From Spirosoma aureum (lineage in GTDB: Bacteria; Bacteroidota; Bacteroidia; Cytophagales; Spirosomataceae): 64,000 nt of DNA. The translations under genes were made by a program, and so were the position numbers. The stretch lies in NCBI RefSeq assembly GCF_011604685.1, contig NZ_CP050063.1, positions 2,998,501-3,062,500 on the forward strand, in the 5' to 3' direction. Shown piece by piece: positions 50,208 to 58,792 of the stretch (position 1 is the stretch's first letter; each line of letters opens with the position of its first letter). Under the pieces are notes generated by a model that was not told the DNA's origin, ran no database searches, and saw only the letters and a list, made by a program, of their open reading frames with translations.

Positions 50208-51773
50208 TTACCTGGCTACCAGCAGCCGTTTAGTTAGTGTTCCCTGATTGGTAGCCACATGAAGCACATACGAACCGGTAGGCAGCATACCAACATTGAA
50301 CCTTATGGCACCGGGAGTCATTTGCGATGCATTGAGGACCAATAGGCGTCCCTGAGCGTCAGTCAGTGCAACCGACTGTAGGCTCCGGCTGATTCCGTCG
50401 GCCTCCAGAACGACTTCTGACGATGCCGGATTGGGATACAGCCGGGCATCGGAGAGGCTTGGTTCAACAGCCGTGACGGTTTCCCGAAATACAGGCGCTA
50501 TAGCAAAATCCCGCAGGAGCGTTGTGGTTTCGGTAGTCGCGTCGGTACCGAACCAGTCGGTCAGAATAGCCGCATAGACTTGCCGAAAATCTGTCTGCAT
50601 TTTCAGGTTATTATTGTCCAGATCACTCAGGTTTGGGTTTTTACCAACCAGTGGCGACTTGATTGCCGTACCGAAAACAAACATTGGGGCGGAGGTGCCA
50701 TGATCTGTCCCCCGACTTCCATTTGAGACTGCCCGTCTACCAAATTCGGAAAAAGTCATGCCCACAACCCGGTCTTCAAGTTTTAATTTCCCTAAATCGG
50801 TTTGAAAAGCCAGAACGGCATCAGAGAGCGTTTTGAGGAGGTTAGCGTGTGTGCCAATAGTAGTGTCGGTCGCGTCTACCTGACTGGCGTGCGTGTCGAA
50901 GCCACCCAGAGTAACGTAATACACTTTAGTCTGCAAGCCACCACTGATAAGCCGGGCAATGATTTTTAGCTGATCACTAAGGGCATTCCCGGTTGGATAG
51001 GTTGCCAGATTTTTCCCTTTTCCGGCAGCAGTCTTGATTTGTCCGGCATAACTAACCGAACTGGCCTGTTGCTGGCGAATGTAGTCAATTTGTGGACCGG
51101 CATAGCCCGAAACGGTACTTGTAGGATTATTTGGTTTATCGCCGACCAGACGGGCAAATGTATCCGGGTCCTGAAGGACAATGGCCATCGAGTCGGTTGG
51201 ACCAAGCAGGGTTGTGGCTGTCACATAACCGATCTGAATAGCTGGTGGGTCGGGCATCTCGCTGGTCGGGTAGGCATCCGGGAAGTTGGGAAACCGTTTA
51301 TCCAGGTAACGACCAGCCCAACCAGACGTAGAGGTCTGGCTGGAATCGACGGCGGTCATCCAGATATCACTGGCCCGAAAATGGGAGAAATTTGGCGTTG
51401 GATACGATACGCCCTGAATGATGCTCAGTTTGCCGTCATTAAAAAGTTGTTGCATGCCCGTCATGGACGGGTGGAGGCCCGTTCCCGAATAATTCTTCAG
51501 CTTTAGGGCCTTCGCTTCCGAAATAGCAATGTTTCCCCGAAAGCTCGACGAAGTGTATACACTCATTTGATCGAGCGGAATGACCGTATTTAACCCATCA
51601 TTTCCCCCCTGCAACTGAATAATGATCAAAACCCGGTCGGTCTGATTGGCCAGATTGATTAATGACCGAACGAACGACGAGGGCCGGGCAAACGCCTTGG
51701 CTCCATAGCCATCAATCAGAACGGGTAACACCAGCGACGAAGCCGCATACTGTAGAAAATTACGACGTTTCAT
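50208..51773 (-). CDS. DUF1501 exported protein with T9SS sorting tail
   Basis: A 521-residue protein. The N-terminus (MKRRNFLQYAASSLVLPVLI) resembles a Tat signal with a twin-Arg-like KRRNFL. The DUF1501 alkaline-phosphatase-like core follows (IIQLQGGNDGLNTVIP, YSGTGLHPSMTGM, TLGGFDTHASQ, EFGRRAVSNGSRGTDHG). The last 80 residues (about 441-521, RLYPNPASSEVVLEAD to the end) are a type IX sorting domain, so it should end at the cell surface. DUF1501 is nearly always paired with DUF1800, as here. No reaction has been established for the pair. Confidence 0.9.
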   Translation of the reverse strand: MKRRNFLQYAASSLVLPVLIDGYGAKAFARPSSFVRSLINLANQTDRVLIIIQLQGGNDGLNTVIPLDQMSVYTSSSFRGNIAISEAKALKLKNYSGTGLHPSMTGMQQLFNDGKLSIIQGVSYPTPNFSHFRASDIWMTAVDSSQTSTSGWAGRYLDKRFPNFPDAYPTSEMPDPPAIQIGYVTATTLLGPTDSMAIVLQDPDTFARLVGDKPNNPTSTVSGYAGPQIDYIRQQQASSVSYAGQIKTAAGKGKNLATYPTGNALSDQLKIIARLISGGLQTKVYYVTLGGFDTHASQVDATDTTIGTHANLLKTLSDAVLAFQTDLGKLKLEDRVVGMTFSEFGRRAVSNGSRGTDHGTSAPMFVFGTAIKSPLVGKNPNLSDLDNNNLKMQTDFRQVYAAILTDWFGTDATTETTTLLRDFAIAPVFRETVTAVEPSLSDARLYPNPASSEVVLEADGISRSLQSVALTDAQGRLLVLNASQMTPGAIRFNVGMLPTGSYVLHVATNQGTLTKRLLVAR

Positions 51774-51780
51774 AAGGAAA

Positions 51781-51871
51781 TGATTGACTGGTTAAATGAT
51801 TGACTGATTGAGTAGTTGAATGATTGGATAGGGATTCTTCTATTCGATCATTCAACCACTCAATCAATCAA
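51781..51871. repeat. 8-nt-period inverted repeat between DUF1800 and DUF1501
   Basis: The left arm has TTGA-type words at 51784, 51792, 51800, 51808, 51816 and 51824, an exact 8-nt period. The right arm has complementary words at 51844, 51852, 51860 and 51868. Positions 51801-51831 pair with 51840-51870 (27 of 31). It lies inside the likely DUF1800-DUF1501 transcript. Confidence 0.75.
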
Positions 51872-51874
51872 GTA

Positions 51875-53425
51875 TTAACTTACCTGATACTCGGCCATGC
51901 GGAAAATGTACTGTAGAAAATTGGTCAGTTTCAGTTGAACAGCCTGTTTCTTAGCCGCATCGTTCGGGTTTTTGACATAGTCGTTCCATTCGCCGGTCCA
52001 TTCATAGCGCGGAATGGAGTTGAGCAGGATCGTATCGGTCAGAAAATCTTTCAGCGTTTGGGCGAGCGGAATGGCAAATAGCTGAGCCGTCATGTCGTTT
52101 ACCAGCTTAGCCGGATCGGTTGGGTCCGACAGGGTTTTGACATAGCTCAGTATATCGACAACAGGTTTGCCCGCCAGTTTTAAAGCTCCGTTGGTGAGCG
52201 AATCACCGAAACTGCCACGCAGACCTAATGTTGTTGAATTGATCCACTGTTGGTAATATCCCGTTTGGTAGTAAGCCGTCCAGCCAAACACGGTTGGTGG
52301 GTCTAGCAGATCCTGTTGCTGCTCTTTCAGACGGGCGTATGCGTAATTGCCAACCTGATAAAAAGCCGTTATGTTCTGTTTGGGGTCGGGGGCCAGCATT
52401 CCCCAGAATCGCAAAGTGCCAATAACCAGATCCGCTGGCGATTTGATGAGAGCACCCCGCAAATTTTCATCGAAAAAGTGCTGGCTCTGAAACAGGGCTG
52501 CCAATACAGGTTTGATCTCAAAATTGTTTTTTCTGAAGAGGTCGCCCAAGGGTTGAATAACGTTTGATTCGATGTCTGGTGTGATATCGGAATTGACAAA
52601 CCAGAGATAGAGCCGACGACAGATGTAGCGTGGTGTTTCCGTATTTCGAAGGATCATGTCGAGCAGATCAGTCAATTCATCCAACCCGGCACTGGCCACC
52701 GATCGCCCTTTGATGACTGTATTCTGATAGGTTGCCGAAAACGTTTTATCCGTCGTATCGTGCCGATTGGCCCGAAATGTACTGCCAATGGCTGCATTTA
52801 CAGCATCCCGGTAACCCGTATCGGCCCAGCCAGTAAGCACTTTTGCCGCTACCCGAACATCATCTTCGGTATAGCCACCCTTGCGGCCGATGGTAAATAA
52901 CTCCTGAAGCTCCCGAGCGTAGTTTTCATTGGCAGTTCCAACTACGTTTTGGTTTCCATTCAGAAACCGGAGCATAGCCGGGTCCTGCGTAATGGCTATC
53001 GTGAATGCCTTGAAATTTCCAAGTGCCTGTTGCCTGAGTAACATATTATATCGATACATGTACCGATAGTCATTGACCGTTGCGGTATTGGTTACGAAAT
53101 GATTTGACCAGAATAAAGTCATTTTTTCAAGCAGTGACACCGGCTGATTAAGCATAAGATTTGCCCACCAGTTTTTGATATACACATTTCGTTTGCCCGC
53201 ATTTACTGTGTCGAACGGTTGGTCGTGAAAGACTTTGCCGGTTGTGAGATCCAGCGGAGGGTCAGGAACTGGTTGATCGGCTAAAAGTTTGGTAACGATT
53301 TGATTGGCTGTTTGGCCCGTCAGGGTTTTGATCTGATCGGGCGTGGGACCAAACATCGTTCGCCGGAGTAGATGGCCGACTTGTGCTGCTGTCAGAGGTT
53401 GCGTGTACGCATCGAGTAAAGCCAC
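51875..53425 (-). CDS. DUF1800 family protein
   Basis: A 516-residue protein with the family signatures QVGHLLRRTMFGPTPDQIK (near the N-terminus), LFWSNHFVT, MLLRQQALGNFKAFTIAITQ, MLRFLNGNQNVVGTANENYA, RELQELFTIGRKGGYTEDDV and PTVFGWTAYYQTGYY. No classical signal peptide is visible. No ATG gives a full-length protein; the frame is open to a TTG at 53473, and I prefer the GTG at 53425, which begins VALLDAYTQPLTAAQ as relatives do. It is transcribed ahead of DUF1501 with an 8-nt-period hairpin between. The function of the family is unknown. Confidence 0.85.
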   Translation of the reverse strand: MALLDAYTQPLTAAQVGHLLRRTMFGPTPDQIKTLTGQTANQIVTKLLADQPVPDPPLDLTTGKVFHDQPFDTVNAGKRNVYIKNWWANLMLNQPVSLLEKMTLFWSNHFVTNTATVNDYRYMYRYNMLLRQQALGNFKAFTIAITQDPAMLRFLNGNQNVVGTANENYARELQELFTIGRKGGYTEDDVRVAAKVLTGWADTGYRDAVNAAIGSTFRANRHDTTDKTFSATYQNTVIKGRSVASAGLDELTDLLDMILRNTETPRYICRRLYLWFVNSDITPDIESNVIQPLGDLFRKNNFEIKPVLAALFQSQHFFDENLRGALIKSPADLVIGTLRFWGMLAPDPKQNITAFYQVGNYAYARLKEQQQDLLDPPTVFGWTAYYQTGYYQQWINSTTLGLRGSFGDSLTNGALKLAGKPVVDILSYVKTLSDPTDPAKLVNDMTAQLFAIPLAQTLKDFLTDTILLNSIPRYEWTGEWNDYVKNPNDAAKKQAVQLKLTNFLQYIFRMAEYQVS

Positions 53426-53616
53426 GGCATAGAAGGATAAGGTCTTTAGAATAGGTCCGCAAAGCCATGACAATATACGACAATAAGGGTTTAGTTTTTG
53501 AGTGTTAATTAACTGATTTTTAATTAGTTAAATGAGTAAAAATGAATTTTTGCCTACAATTTGTTGGCAATAGATTGATATTGTTAACTTGTGGGAATTG
53601 CTTAGACCTACCTGGA

Positions 53617-54339
53617 TTAATCAGGGAAGTTAGTAGCGCGAAGATGCCGAAGAGAAACGAAGTGTCCCAGGAGAATTACCGGGACAACAAAGCCAGGAAG
53701 CCAGATAAACGGGAATTTCAGCACGCCAATATTCGGCTGATCAAAGGCTACTTGTTGTAAGGGGGATGGTGCCGATAACATCGCATGAATAACAATATTG
53801 AGCAAAAGGAGTAACGAACACACATTCCAGACAAATAGCCATTGCTTTGGCAGAATGGGTTTATTAAAGCTAAAGTAAGCAATAACGGGCGCTGTCAATC
53901 CTGCTAGAATATCGAAATTACGACCCTCGAAGGTCATGAGTTCTGGAATCTGATGATGGATATACAACCCGTAAAGGATTAACTCAACAAATACCCGGAT
54001 GCTGTTCAGATAAGTAAGTGTCGAAAGGGGTAAGGCATCCAGAAACCGGCGGCCATTCGCCGAAACAAACAATCCGGAAATCAGTAGAAGTGGAACTAAA
54101 ACAGCCAGGAAAAGGCGGGGCGGTGTGGGGCCGAGCAGTGTAAAAAAGCCCTGCGAGGCTAACAGGCCAAGCAGGAAAAGCCAGGCAAATAACCCGGCGA
54201 AAACGGCGATAGTTAAGCTGGGTTTTGCCCGATGAACAGCCCGCATAAAACCAGCTAACGTCAACGCGGTGACGATGGCGAAGCAAACAGCCAGCCAGAA
54301 TGGTGGCTCGGTGGTGAGGTAAGCTAAATTTGGTAGCAT
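53617..54339 (-). CDS. Seven-helix membrane protein of unknown function
   Basis: A 240-residue inner-membrane protein with about seven predicted helices and short loops. It begins MLPNLAYLTTEPPFWLAVCF. Short conserved-looking loops include RRFLDALPLSTLTYLNSIRV and the C-terminal LGHFVSLRHLRATNFPD. I do not recognise a named family. The upstream extension to a GTG at 54381 adds only a hydrophilic stretch, so the ATG at 54339 is used. It follows the LytTR regulator gene in the same direction (124 bp gap), so it may be under its control. Confidence 0.6.
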   Translation of the reverse strand: MLPNLAYLTTEPPFWLAVCFAIVTALTLAGFMRAVHRAKPSLTIAVFAGLFAWLFLLGLLASQGFFTLLGPTPPRLFLAVLVPLLLISGLFVSANGRRFLDALPLSTLTYLNSIRVFVELILYGLYIHHQIPELMTFEGRNFDILAGLTAPVIAYFSFNKPILPKQWLFVWNVCSLLLLLNIVIHAMLSAPSPLQQVAFDQPNIGVLKFPFIWLPGFVVPVILLGHFVSLRHLRATNFPD

Positions 54340-54462
54340 TGTTTCGATTGATTTCGTGTCGGGAGAATGGCCCGATGTCACAAAGGAAACAATGACTAAA
54401 ATATGGCTGCAAGGCTAAAACGCGCAAAATCAACGAATGGTAGCTGATTTTGCAATGAATGG

Positions 54463-55326
54463 TCAGGCTAAAGTGGCTTGACGAAACCACTTTTTAAATT
54501 CGGCCCTGCGATAGCGGCTAATAACAACCTGTTCGTAGGGTTGATTTTTGTGGAGAGCAGGCACCAGGTCGACAATAAGCTTCTGATTACTATCATCCTG
54601 AACCGACCGAATCGAATTTAGATGTACGATAAACTGACGATTTAGCTGAAAGAAAGCAGCCGGTAATTGGTTCTCCAGTTTGTTGAACGAGTTATAGGCA
54701 GTTGTGATCTGTTGACCGTCTGCTCTGATGAGTAACACTACTCCTCCAGTCGAATAGAAATAAGCAATTTCATCGGGTTGTAAACGAAGCTGTCGTATTC
54801 CGGTTTCAATAAGAATGGATGAAGGCGATGAAGGGAGTTGTAACTGCTTTAACTGAGCATTCACCTCATCGGTGCTCTGTTGCTTTTCGAGATAAATGGT
54901 TTGTAGTAGATATAGACCCACGTAGGCTCCATTAACGACGGTAGCAATGGTGGCACAAACGAAAACGCCGGATGTAACGATAGGCAGTGAAGGCCAGTTG
55001 CCCGAATAGAGCCTGATTGCGGCTGGAAAGACCACTGAAAAGGTGAGCATAGTCGCTACACCACCCAACAGAATCTGTTGCTGAACACGCCTGACCGGGT
55101 TTCGGTAGAAAGGAGATCGTTGATCCAGATGGCGGAAAACGGCCAGATTGACTTCCCAGCAACTGAGCATTACCGTCGACACCGTAAGAAAATAAACCCA
55201 CGGAAACTGGTAGCCGATTTCGTAAGGAAAGTGCCGATAAAATACCAGATGGGATGCGACAAATGCAGCTATAGGTACTGCAATGAGTCGGGCGTAACGG
55301 TTTTGCTGACGAGTGAGAGGAGCCAT
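54463..55326 (-). CDS. Membrane-anchored LytTR-family regulator
   Basis: A 287-residue protein with four predicted membrane helices in the first 145 residues, a short coiled linker (YLEKQQSTDEVNAQLKQLQL), and a C-terminal LytTR DNA-binding domain (about 171-280: DEIAYFYSTGGVVLLI, FNKLENQLPAAFFQLNRQFI, VVISRYRRAEFKKWF). It has no receiver domain, so it probably senses a signal through its membrane part. An ATG at 55353 is also in frame, but it is only 14 nt from the upstream terminator stem; the ATG at 55326 is preferred. Its target may be the adjacent membrane-protein gene. Confidence 0.82.
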   Translation of the reverse strand: MAPLTRQQNRYARLIAVPIAAFVASHLVFYRHFPYEIGYQFPWVYFLTVSTVMLSCWEVNLAVFRHLDQRSPFYRNPVRRVQQQILLGGVATMLTFSVVFPAAIRLYSGNWPSLPIVTSGVFVCATIATVVNGAYVGLYLLQTIYLEKQQSTDEVNAQLKQLQLPSSPSSILIETGIRQLRLQPDEIAYFYSTGGVVLLIRADGQQITTAYNSFNKLENQLPAAFFQLNRQFIVHLNSIRSVQDDSNQKLIVDLVPALHKNQPYEQVVISRYRRAEFKKWFRQATLA

Positions 55327-55366
55327 AGGGGCAAAAATAGCGCTATGCCGCATCCATTTTTAAACT

Positions 55367-55400
55367 AAAATCCCCGCAACGATCACATTACGGGGATTTT
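55367..55400 (-). terminator. Terminator of the MFS transporter gene
   Basis: A perfect 10-bp stem (55367-55376 with 55391-55400), 14-nt loop, with a T stretch on the minus strand. It separates the transporter gene from the LytTR gene. Confidence 0.85.
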
Positions 55401-55422
55401 AATAGCTGAGCTAAAGTTGAAC

Positions 55423-56673
55423 TTACAACTGTGGCTGTTCCAGCACGATATTCTCGTCTATATGGCCTGCTTTGCGGTTACGCATCCAGAACCATAAGCC
55501 CGTAAAGGCAAAAATCAGAATAATCGGAAAGGTCATCATGGTAGACAGCGTAGCTTGACCCGCTGCTAGTTCCAGTGCTGGTCCGGTAAGACCCTTAGCT
55601 GCTGCTTCAGCATGATCTGCATCGATCCAACTCCCAATAAAAGGCTGGAAGATGGATGTAGACAGCATGCCGACACCACCAATAATAGACATACCTAAGG
55701 CTCCGCTTAGGGGAACCCGCTGGGCAACAAAGCCAATCATGGTTGGCCAGTTGAAACATACACCCAGACCAAATATAACAGCGGCCAGATAGGCTATTGG
55801 GCCCGTAACGGTACTGAACATATAAATACCGACGGTGGCTAAGATCGCACCGCCAAGTAATACACCCGTCTGACCCAATGCAGACACAACCGGGCCGGTG
55901 AAAAGCCTGCCAATCGTCATGACGCCGAATGTCAGCGCTAATACTAACATAGCATCAGCTCCGCTGCTGCCTAACACTACAGCTACCCACTGGTTAGGAC
56001 CAAATTCGGTAATGGCTGTCAGCGCCATACAGCAGAAAAGGGCGATATACAAAGGAGTTAGCATGGCCTGGAAGTTTTTCGCCAATGAGGTAACGCCCTC
56101 CACTTTTGGTTTCGGGAACGCCTGGCCGAAAAACAGGAATGCATAGACCACGGTCGGCAACATAAGCACCCAAATCTGAGCCTGCCAGTTAAAACCTCCT
56201 TCAGTCATAAACTTGGATATTAAACTACCAATTACAATTCCTCCGGGAAACCACATGTGGAACCGGCCCAGCATTTTATTCAGCTTATTATTGGGATACA
56301 TGTCGGCGATCATCGGGTTACAGGCAGCCTCGGTACAACCATTACCAAAGCCGATGAAGAACGTTGAGAATAACAGACCAGTGTATCCACCTGCATAAAT
56401 GGTTAGCAGAATACCCAATGTGTGCGCAACAACAGCAACCTGCATAATCAATTTAGGCCCTACCGTGTGATAGACGATACCACCAATGATCATCGAAATG
56501 GGGAAACCAAAAAAGAACATTGAATTGATAAAGCCTAACTGCTCGGCAGTCAGCCCAAACTCAGTACCTAACTGAGGCAGAATACCCGCCCGGATACTGA
56601 AGGAAAAGGCTGTTGTAATAATGGCAAGGCAACTGGCCAGAAAGAGCCGCGAAGGATTAACGGTTTGATCCAT
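55423..56673 (-). CDS. MFS transporter, probably for a sugar
   Basis: A 416-residue inner-membrane protein with twelve predicted helices and the MFS inter-helix signature region (FFGFPISMIIGGIVYHTVGP, then GFGNGCTEAACNPMIADMYP). The general layout resembles the FucP/NagP-like sugar:H+ symporters of Bacteroidota. It is divergent from the Gfo/Idh/MocA and isomerase genes (57091 onward), which supports import of the sugar or polyol they process. The substrate cannot be read from sequence. Confidence 0.85.
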   Translation of the reverse strand: MDQTVNPSRLFLASCLAIITTAFSFSIRAGILPQLGTEFGLTAEQLGFINSMFFFGFPISMIIGGIVYHTVGPKLIMQVAVVAHTLGILLTIYAGGYTGLLFSTFFIGFGNGCTEAACNPMIADMYPNNKLNKMLGRFHMWFPGGIVIGSLISKFMTEGGFNWQAQIWVLMLPTVVYAFLFFGQAFPKPKVEGVTSLAKNFQAMLTPLYIALFCCMALTAITEFGPNQWVAVVLGSSGADAMLVLALTFGVMTIGRLFTGPVVSALGQTGVLLGGAILATVGIYMFSTVTGPIAYLAAVIFGLGVCFNWPTMIGFVAQRVPLSGALGMSIIGGVGMLSTSIFQPFIGSWIDADHAEAAAKGLTGPALELAAGQATLSTMMTFPIILIFAFTGLWFWMRNRKAGHIDENIVLEQPQL

Positions 56674-57090
56674 TTTTGAAAGAAGGGGATTTAGTGGTTT
56701 GTAATCCGTTTAAAAGTTAAAGGGTTGTTGCTGGACAGGCAAGAGAAAACAAGAGTTATCATGGATTTATCGAAATTAATAATCCTTATTTTCTGCTTCT
56801 TTTTGCTTTATCCAGTTGTTTGCTAAAGGCAGCTGGAAGAATAAACTCCCCGCAGACTAGCTGTATTTGTGCAAAATTTCCGAAAAATAATAGAAAACAG
56901 CTAATTTCCGGCCGCAAAAACAAGAGTAGGTTCCTTAGAAGTGAGCCTTGACGTAGTAAGACTGCGACTGCTTTTTTTGCATTTCCTTGTTGTCGAGTCT
57001 GTTGGCGTCGGACTCGTGCAAATACCGCATAACAAAAACGCTCATGATCAATCATAAATTATCCTTTACGTACACTCAACTCTAACACCG
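56674..57090. other. Divergent intergenic region without a gene
   Basis: 417 bases between the MFS gene (minus) and the first Gfo/Idh/MocA gene (plus). It must hold both promoters, but I find no exact TAnnTTTG match with a -33 partner on either strand. A minus-strand open frame at 56786-57055 has no protein-like features and is not called. Confidence 0.4.
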
Positions 57091-58242
57091 ATGCACAGAA
57101 AATTGCGAATGGGTATGGTAGGCGGGGGGCTTGATGCCTTCATTGGGGCCGTTCACCGACGGGCTGCTGGTTTTGATAATGAAATCGAACTGGTATGTGG
57201 TGTCTTTAGCGCATCGTCCGACAAGTCGAAAGCCACTGGCCATGCGCTCTATCTACCCGAAGACCGCGTTTATACGTCGTTTGAAGAGATGATCGAACGC
57301 GAGAAAACCCTGCCCGATGGTGAACGTATGGACTTCGTATCCATTGTTACACCTAATCATTTACATTTCCCTCCGGCCAAAATGGCCCTCGAAAATGGCT
57401 TCCATGTTATCTGTGATAAACCGATGACGCTGAATCTGGAAGAGGCTAAAGAATTGGTGAAAATCGTAGAGAAATCAGGCCTCGTCTTTGGCTTGACCCA
57501 CAACTATACGGGTTACCCAATGGTGAAAGAAGCTCGTGATATGGTCCGTAACGGCAAACTGGGAAAGCTTCGGAAAGTAGTGGTCGAGTATCCACAGGGC
57601 TGGTTATCGAAAAAAGAAGAAGATAACAATTACAAACAAGCCATCTGGCGCACAGACCCGGCCAAGTCGGGGGCGGCTGGTTGCATGGGCGATATAGGTA
57701 CTCATGCCGAAAATCTGGCTGAATATGTTACGGGATTGAAAATCAGTGAATTATGCGCTGATTTGAGCACGTTCGTACCAGGACGGCAACTGGATGATGA
57801 CGGCAATGTATTGCTGCATTTTGAGGGGGGAGCCAAGGGTGTTCTTCACGCCAGCCAGATTGCCAATGGGGAAGAAAACGCCTTGAAGATCTACGTTTAT
57901 GGCGAACTGGGCGGTCTTGAATGGCATCAGATGGAGCCCAATACGCTGAAATACAAAACGCAGGAAGGGCAGCGGATCATCCGTCCAAACGTGGGCGATT
58001 TGTCGGCATCCGCTAAAGCGCACTGGCGGTTACCGTCCGGGCATCCCGAGGGCTTTTTCGAAGCATTTGCGAACATCTATCGCAACTTTGCCTATGCTGT
58101 GAAGGCACACATGGAAGGTCGTCAAGCCGATCCAATTTACGACTTCCCCAGCGTTGACGATGGCGTTCGTGGTTTGGCATTTATCGACACGGTCATTGCC
58201 TCCTCAAAAACAGAGGAGAAATGGACGAAATTTGTTCAATAA
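57091..58242 (+). CDS. Gfo/Idh/MocA family dehydrogenase
   Basis: A 383-residue cytoplasmic NAD(P)-dependent sugar or polyol dehydrogenase. The Rossmann motif is GMVGGGLDAFIGAVHR (8-23), followed by VTPNHLH (86-92) and the catalytic-lysine motif CDKPMTL (108-114, K110). The C-terminal half has MGDIGTHAENLAEYVTG and a beta-sheet dimer face. No signal peptide is present. It is first in a row of genes with a second dehydrogenase of the same family and a TIM-barrel isomerase, divergent from a sugar transporter. Substrate unknown; inositol-like polyols or keto-sugars are typical. Confidence 0.92.
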   Translation: MHRKLRMGMVGGGLDAFIGAVHRRAAGFDNEIELVCGVFSASSDKSKATGHALYLPEDRVYTSFEEMIEREKTLPDGERMDFVSIVTPNHLHFPPAKMALENGFHVICDKPMTLNLEEAKELVKIVEKSGLVFGLTHNYTGYPMVKEARDMVRNGKLGKLRKVVVEYPQGWLSKKEEDNNYKQAIWRTDPAKSGAAGCMGDIGTHAENLAEYVTGLKISELCADLSTFVPGRQLDDDGNVLLHFEGGAKGVLHASQIANGEENALKIYVYGELGGLEWHQMEPNTLKYKTQEGQRIIRPNVGDLSASAKAHWRLPSGHPEGFFEAFANIYRNFAYAVKAHMEGRQADPIYDFPSVDDGVRGLAFIDTVIASSKTEEKWTKFVQ

Positions 58243-58243
58243 G

Positions 58244-58278
58244 AAATGAGTGAAAGTGTGAATGAGTGAAAGGCTGAA
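58244..58278 (+). repeat. 8-nt tandem repeats upstream of the four-helix-bundle gene
   Basis: Units AATGAGTG, AAAGTGTG, AATGAGTG, AAAGGCTG follow one another at an exact 8-nt period (58245-58276), directly after the dehydrogenase stop codon. They are complementary to the right-hand repeats at 58749-58780. Confidence 0.8.
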
Positions 58279-58286
58279 CCAGTAAT

Positions 58287-58694
58287 ATGGAGGTTGAAGA
58301 CAGTGTTAGTGAAGCGTGCGTAGACTATTCGACTCATACAAAAAACCAGTTTTTAGACGACATTGAAAAACGTCTGAAATTGTTTATGCTGCGCTGCATA
58401 AAAGCATGTCGTACTTTGCCGAAAGAATATGACGCTCAGCACTTCGGTCATCAGCTTATTCGTTCCTCTTCGTCTGCTGCGGCCAACTTTCGGGCGGTTC
58501 GTAGAGGCAGAAGCCAAAAGGAGTTTTATGCCAAGCTCAGTATTACAATTGAAGAATTGGATGAATCGCTCTTTTGGCTCGAGACACTCATCTTTACCGA
58601 AATTATAGCTGAACACCGATTGGCTGACTTAATTGATGAAGGCTATCAGTTATTGAAAATTTTATCTAAATCCCGTAAAACAGTGAGCGACTGA
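58287..58694 (+). CDS. Four-helix-bundle protein of the 23S rRNA intervening-sequence (IVP/S23) family
   Basis: A 135-residue cytoplasmic protein. The family signature spans about residues 54-98: GHQLIRSSSSAAANFRA, then RGRSQKEFYAKLSITIEELD and ESLFWLE. The family was first found inside 23S rRNA intervening sequences and is related in fold to the Avd protein of diversity-generating retroelements; basic surfaces suggest RNA binding, but the function is not established. The gene interrupts an operon between two dehydrogenase genes and is bracketed by 8-nt-period repeats that form inverted repeats. A decayed relative of its 3' end lies at 60000-60079. The ATG at 58287 is the only good start for full length. 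Confidence 0.85.
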   Translation: MEVEDSVSEACVDYSTHTKNQFLDDIEKRLKLFMLRCIKACRTLPKEYDAQHFGHQLIRSSSSAAANFRAVRRGRSQKEFYAKLSITIEELDESLFWLETLIFTEIIAEHRLADLIDEGYQLLKILSKSRKTVSD

Positions 58695-58699
58695 AATAA

Positions 58700-58784
58700 A
58701 GAGTGAGCGAGCGAATGAGTGTTACCACAAACGGTAGTTCGCGTAGTCTTTTCACTCATTCACTCATTCACTCTATCGCTTTTT
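58700..58784. repeat. 8-nt-period hairpin downstream of the four-helix-bundle gene
   Basis: Left part 58701-58721 pairs with 58753-58773 (18 of 21). The right part is made of TTTTCACT, CATTCACT, CATTCACT, CTATCGCT at an exact 8-nt period (58749-58780), which is also complementary to the repeats at 58244-58278. Thus the gene lies between inverted repeats. Confidence 0.8.
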
Positions 58785-58792
58785 AAACCCTC

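Noticed and set aside
56786..57055. An 89-codon minus-strand frame in the MFS/dehydrogenase gap
   Set aside because: It lacks domain features and has a composition unlike its neighbours. It is more likely chance in a promoter region.
58243..58792. True 23S rRNA intervening sequence
   Set aside because: The IVP gene lies between protein genes, and no rRNA sequence is present anywhere in the window.
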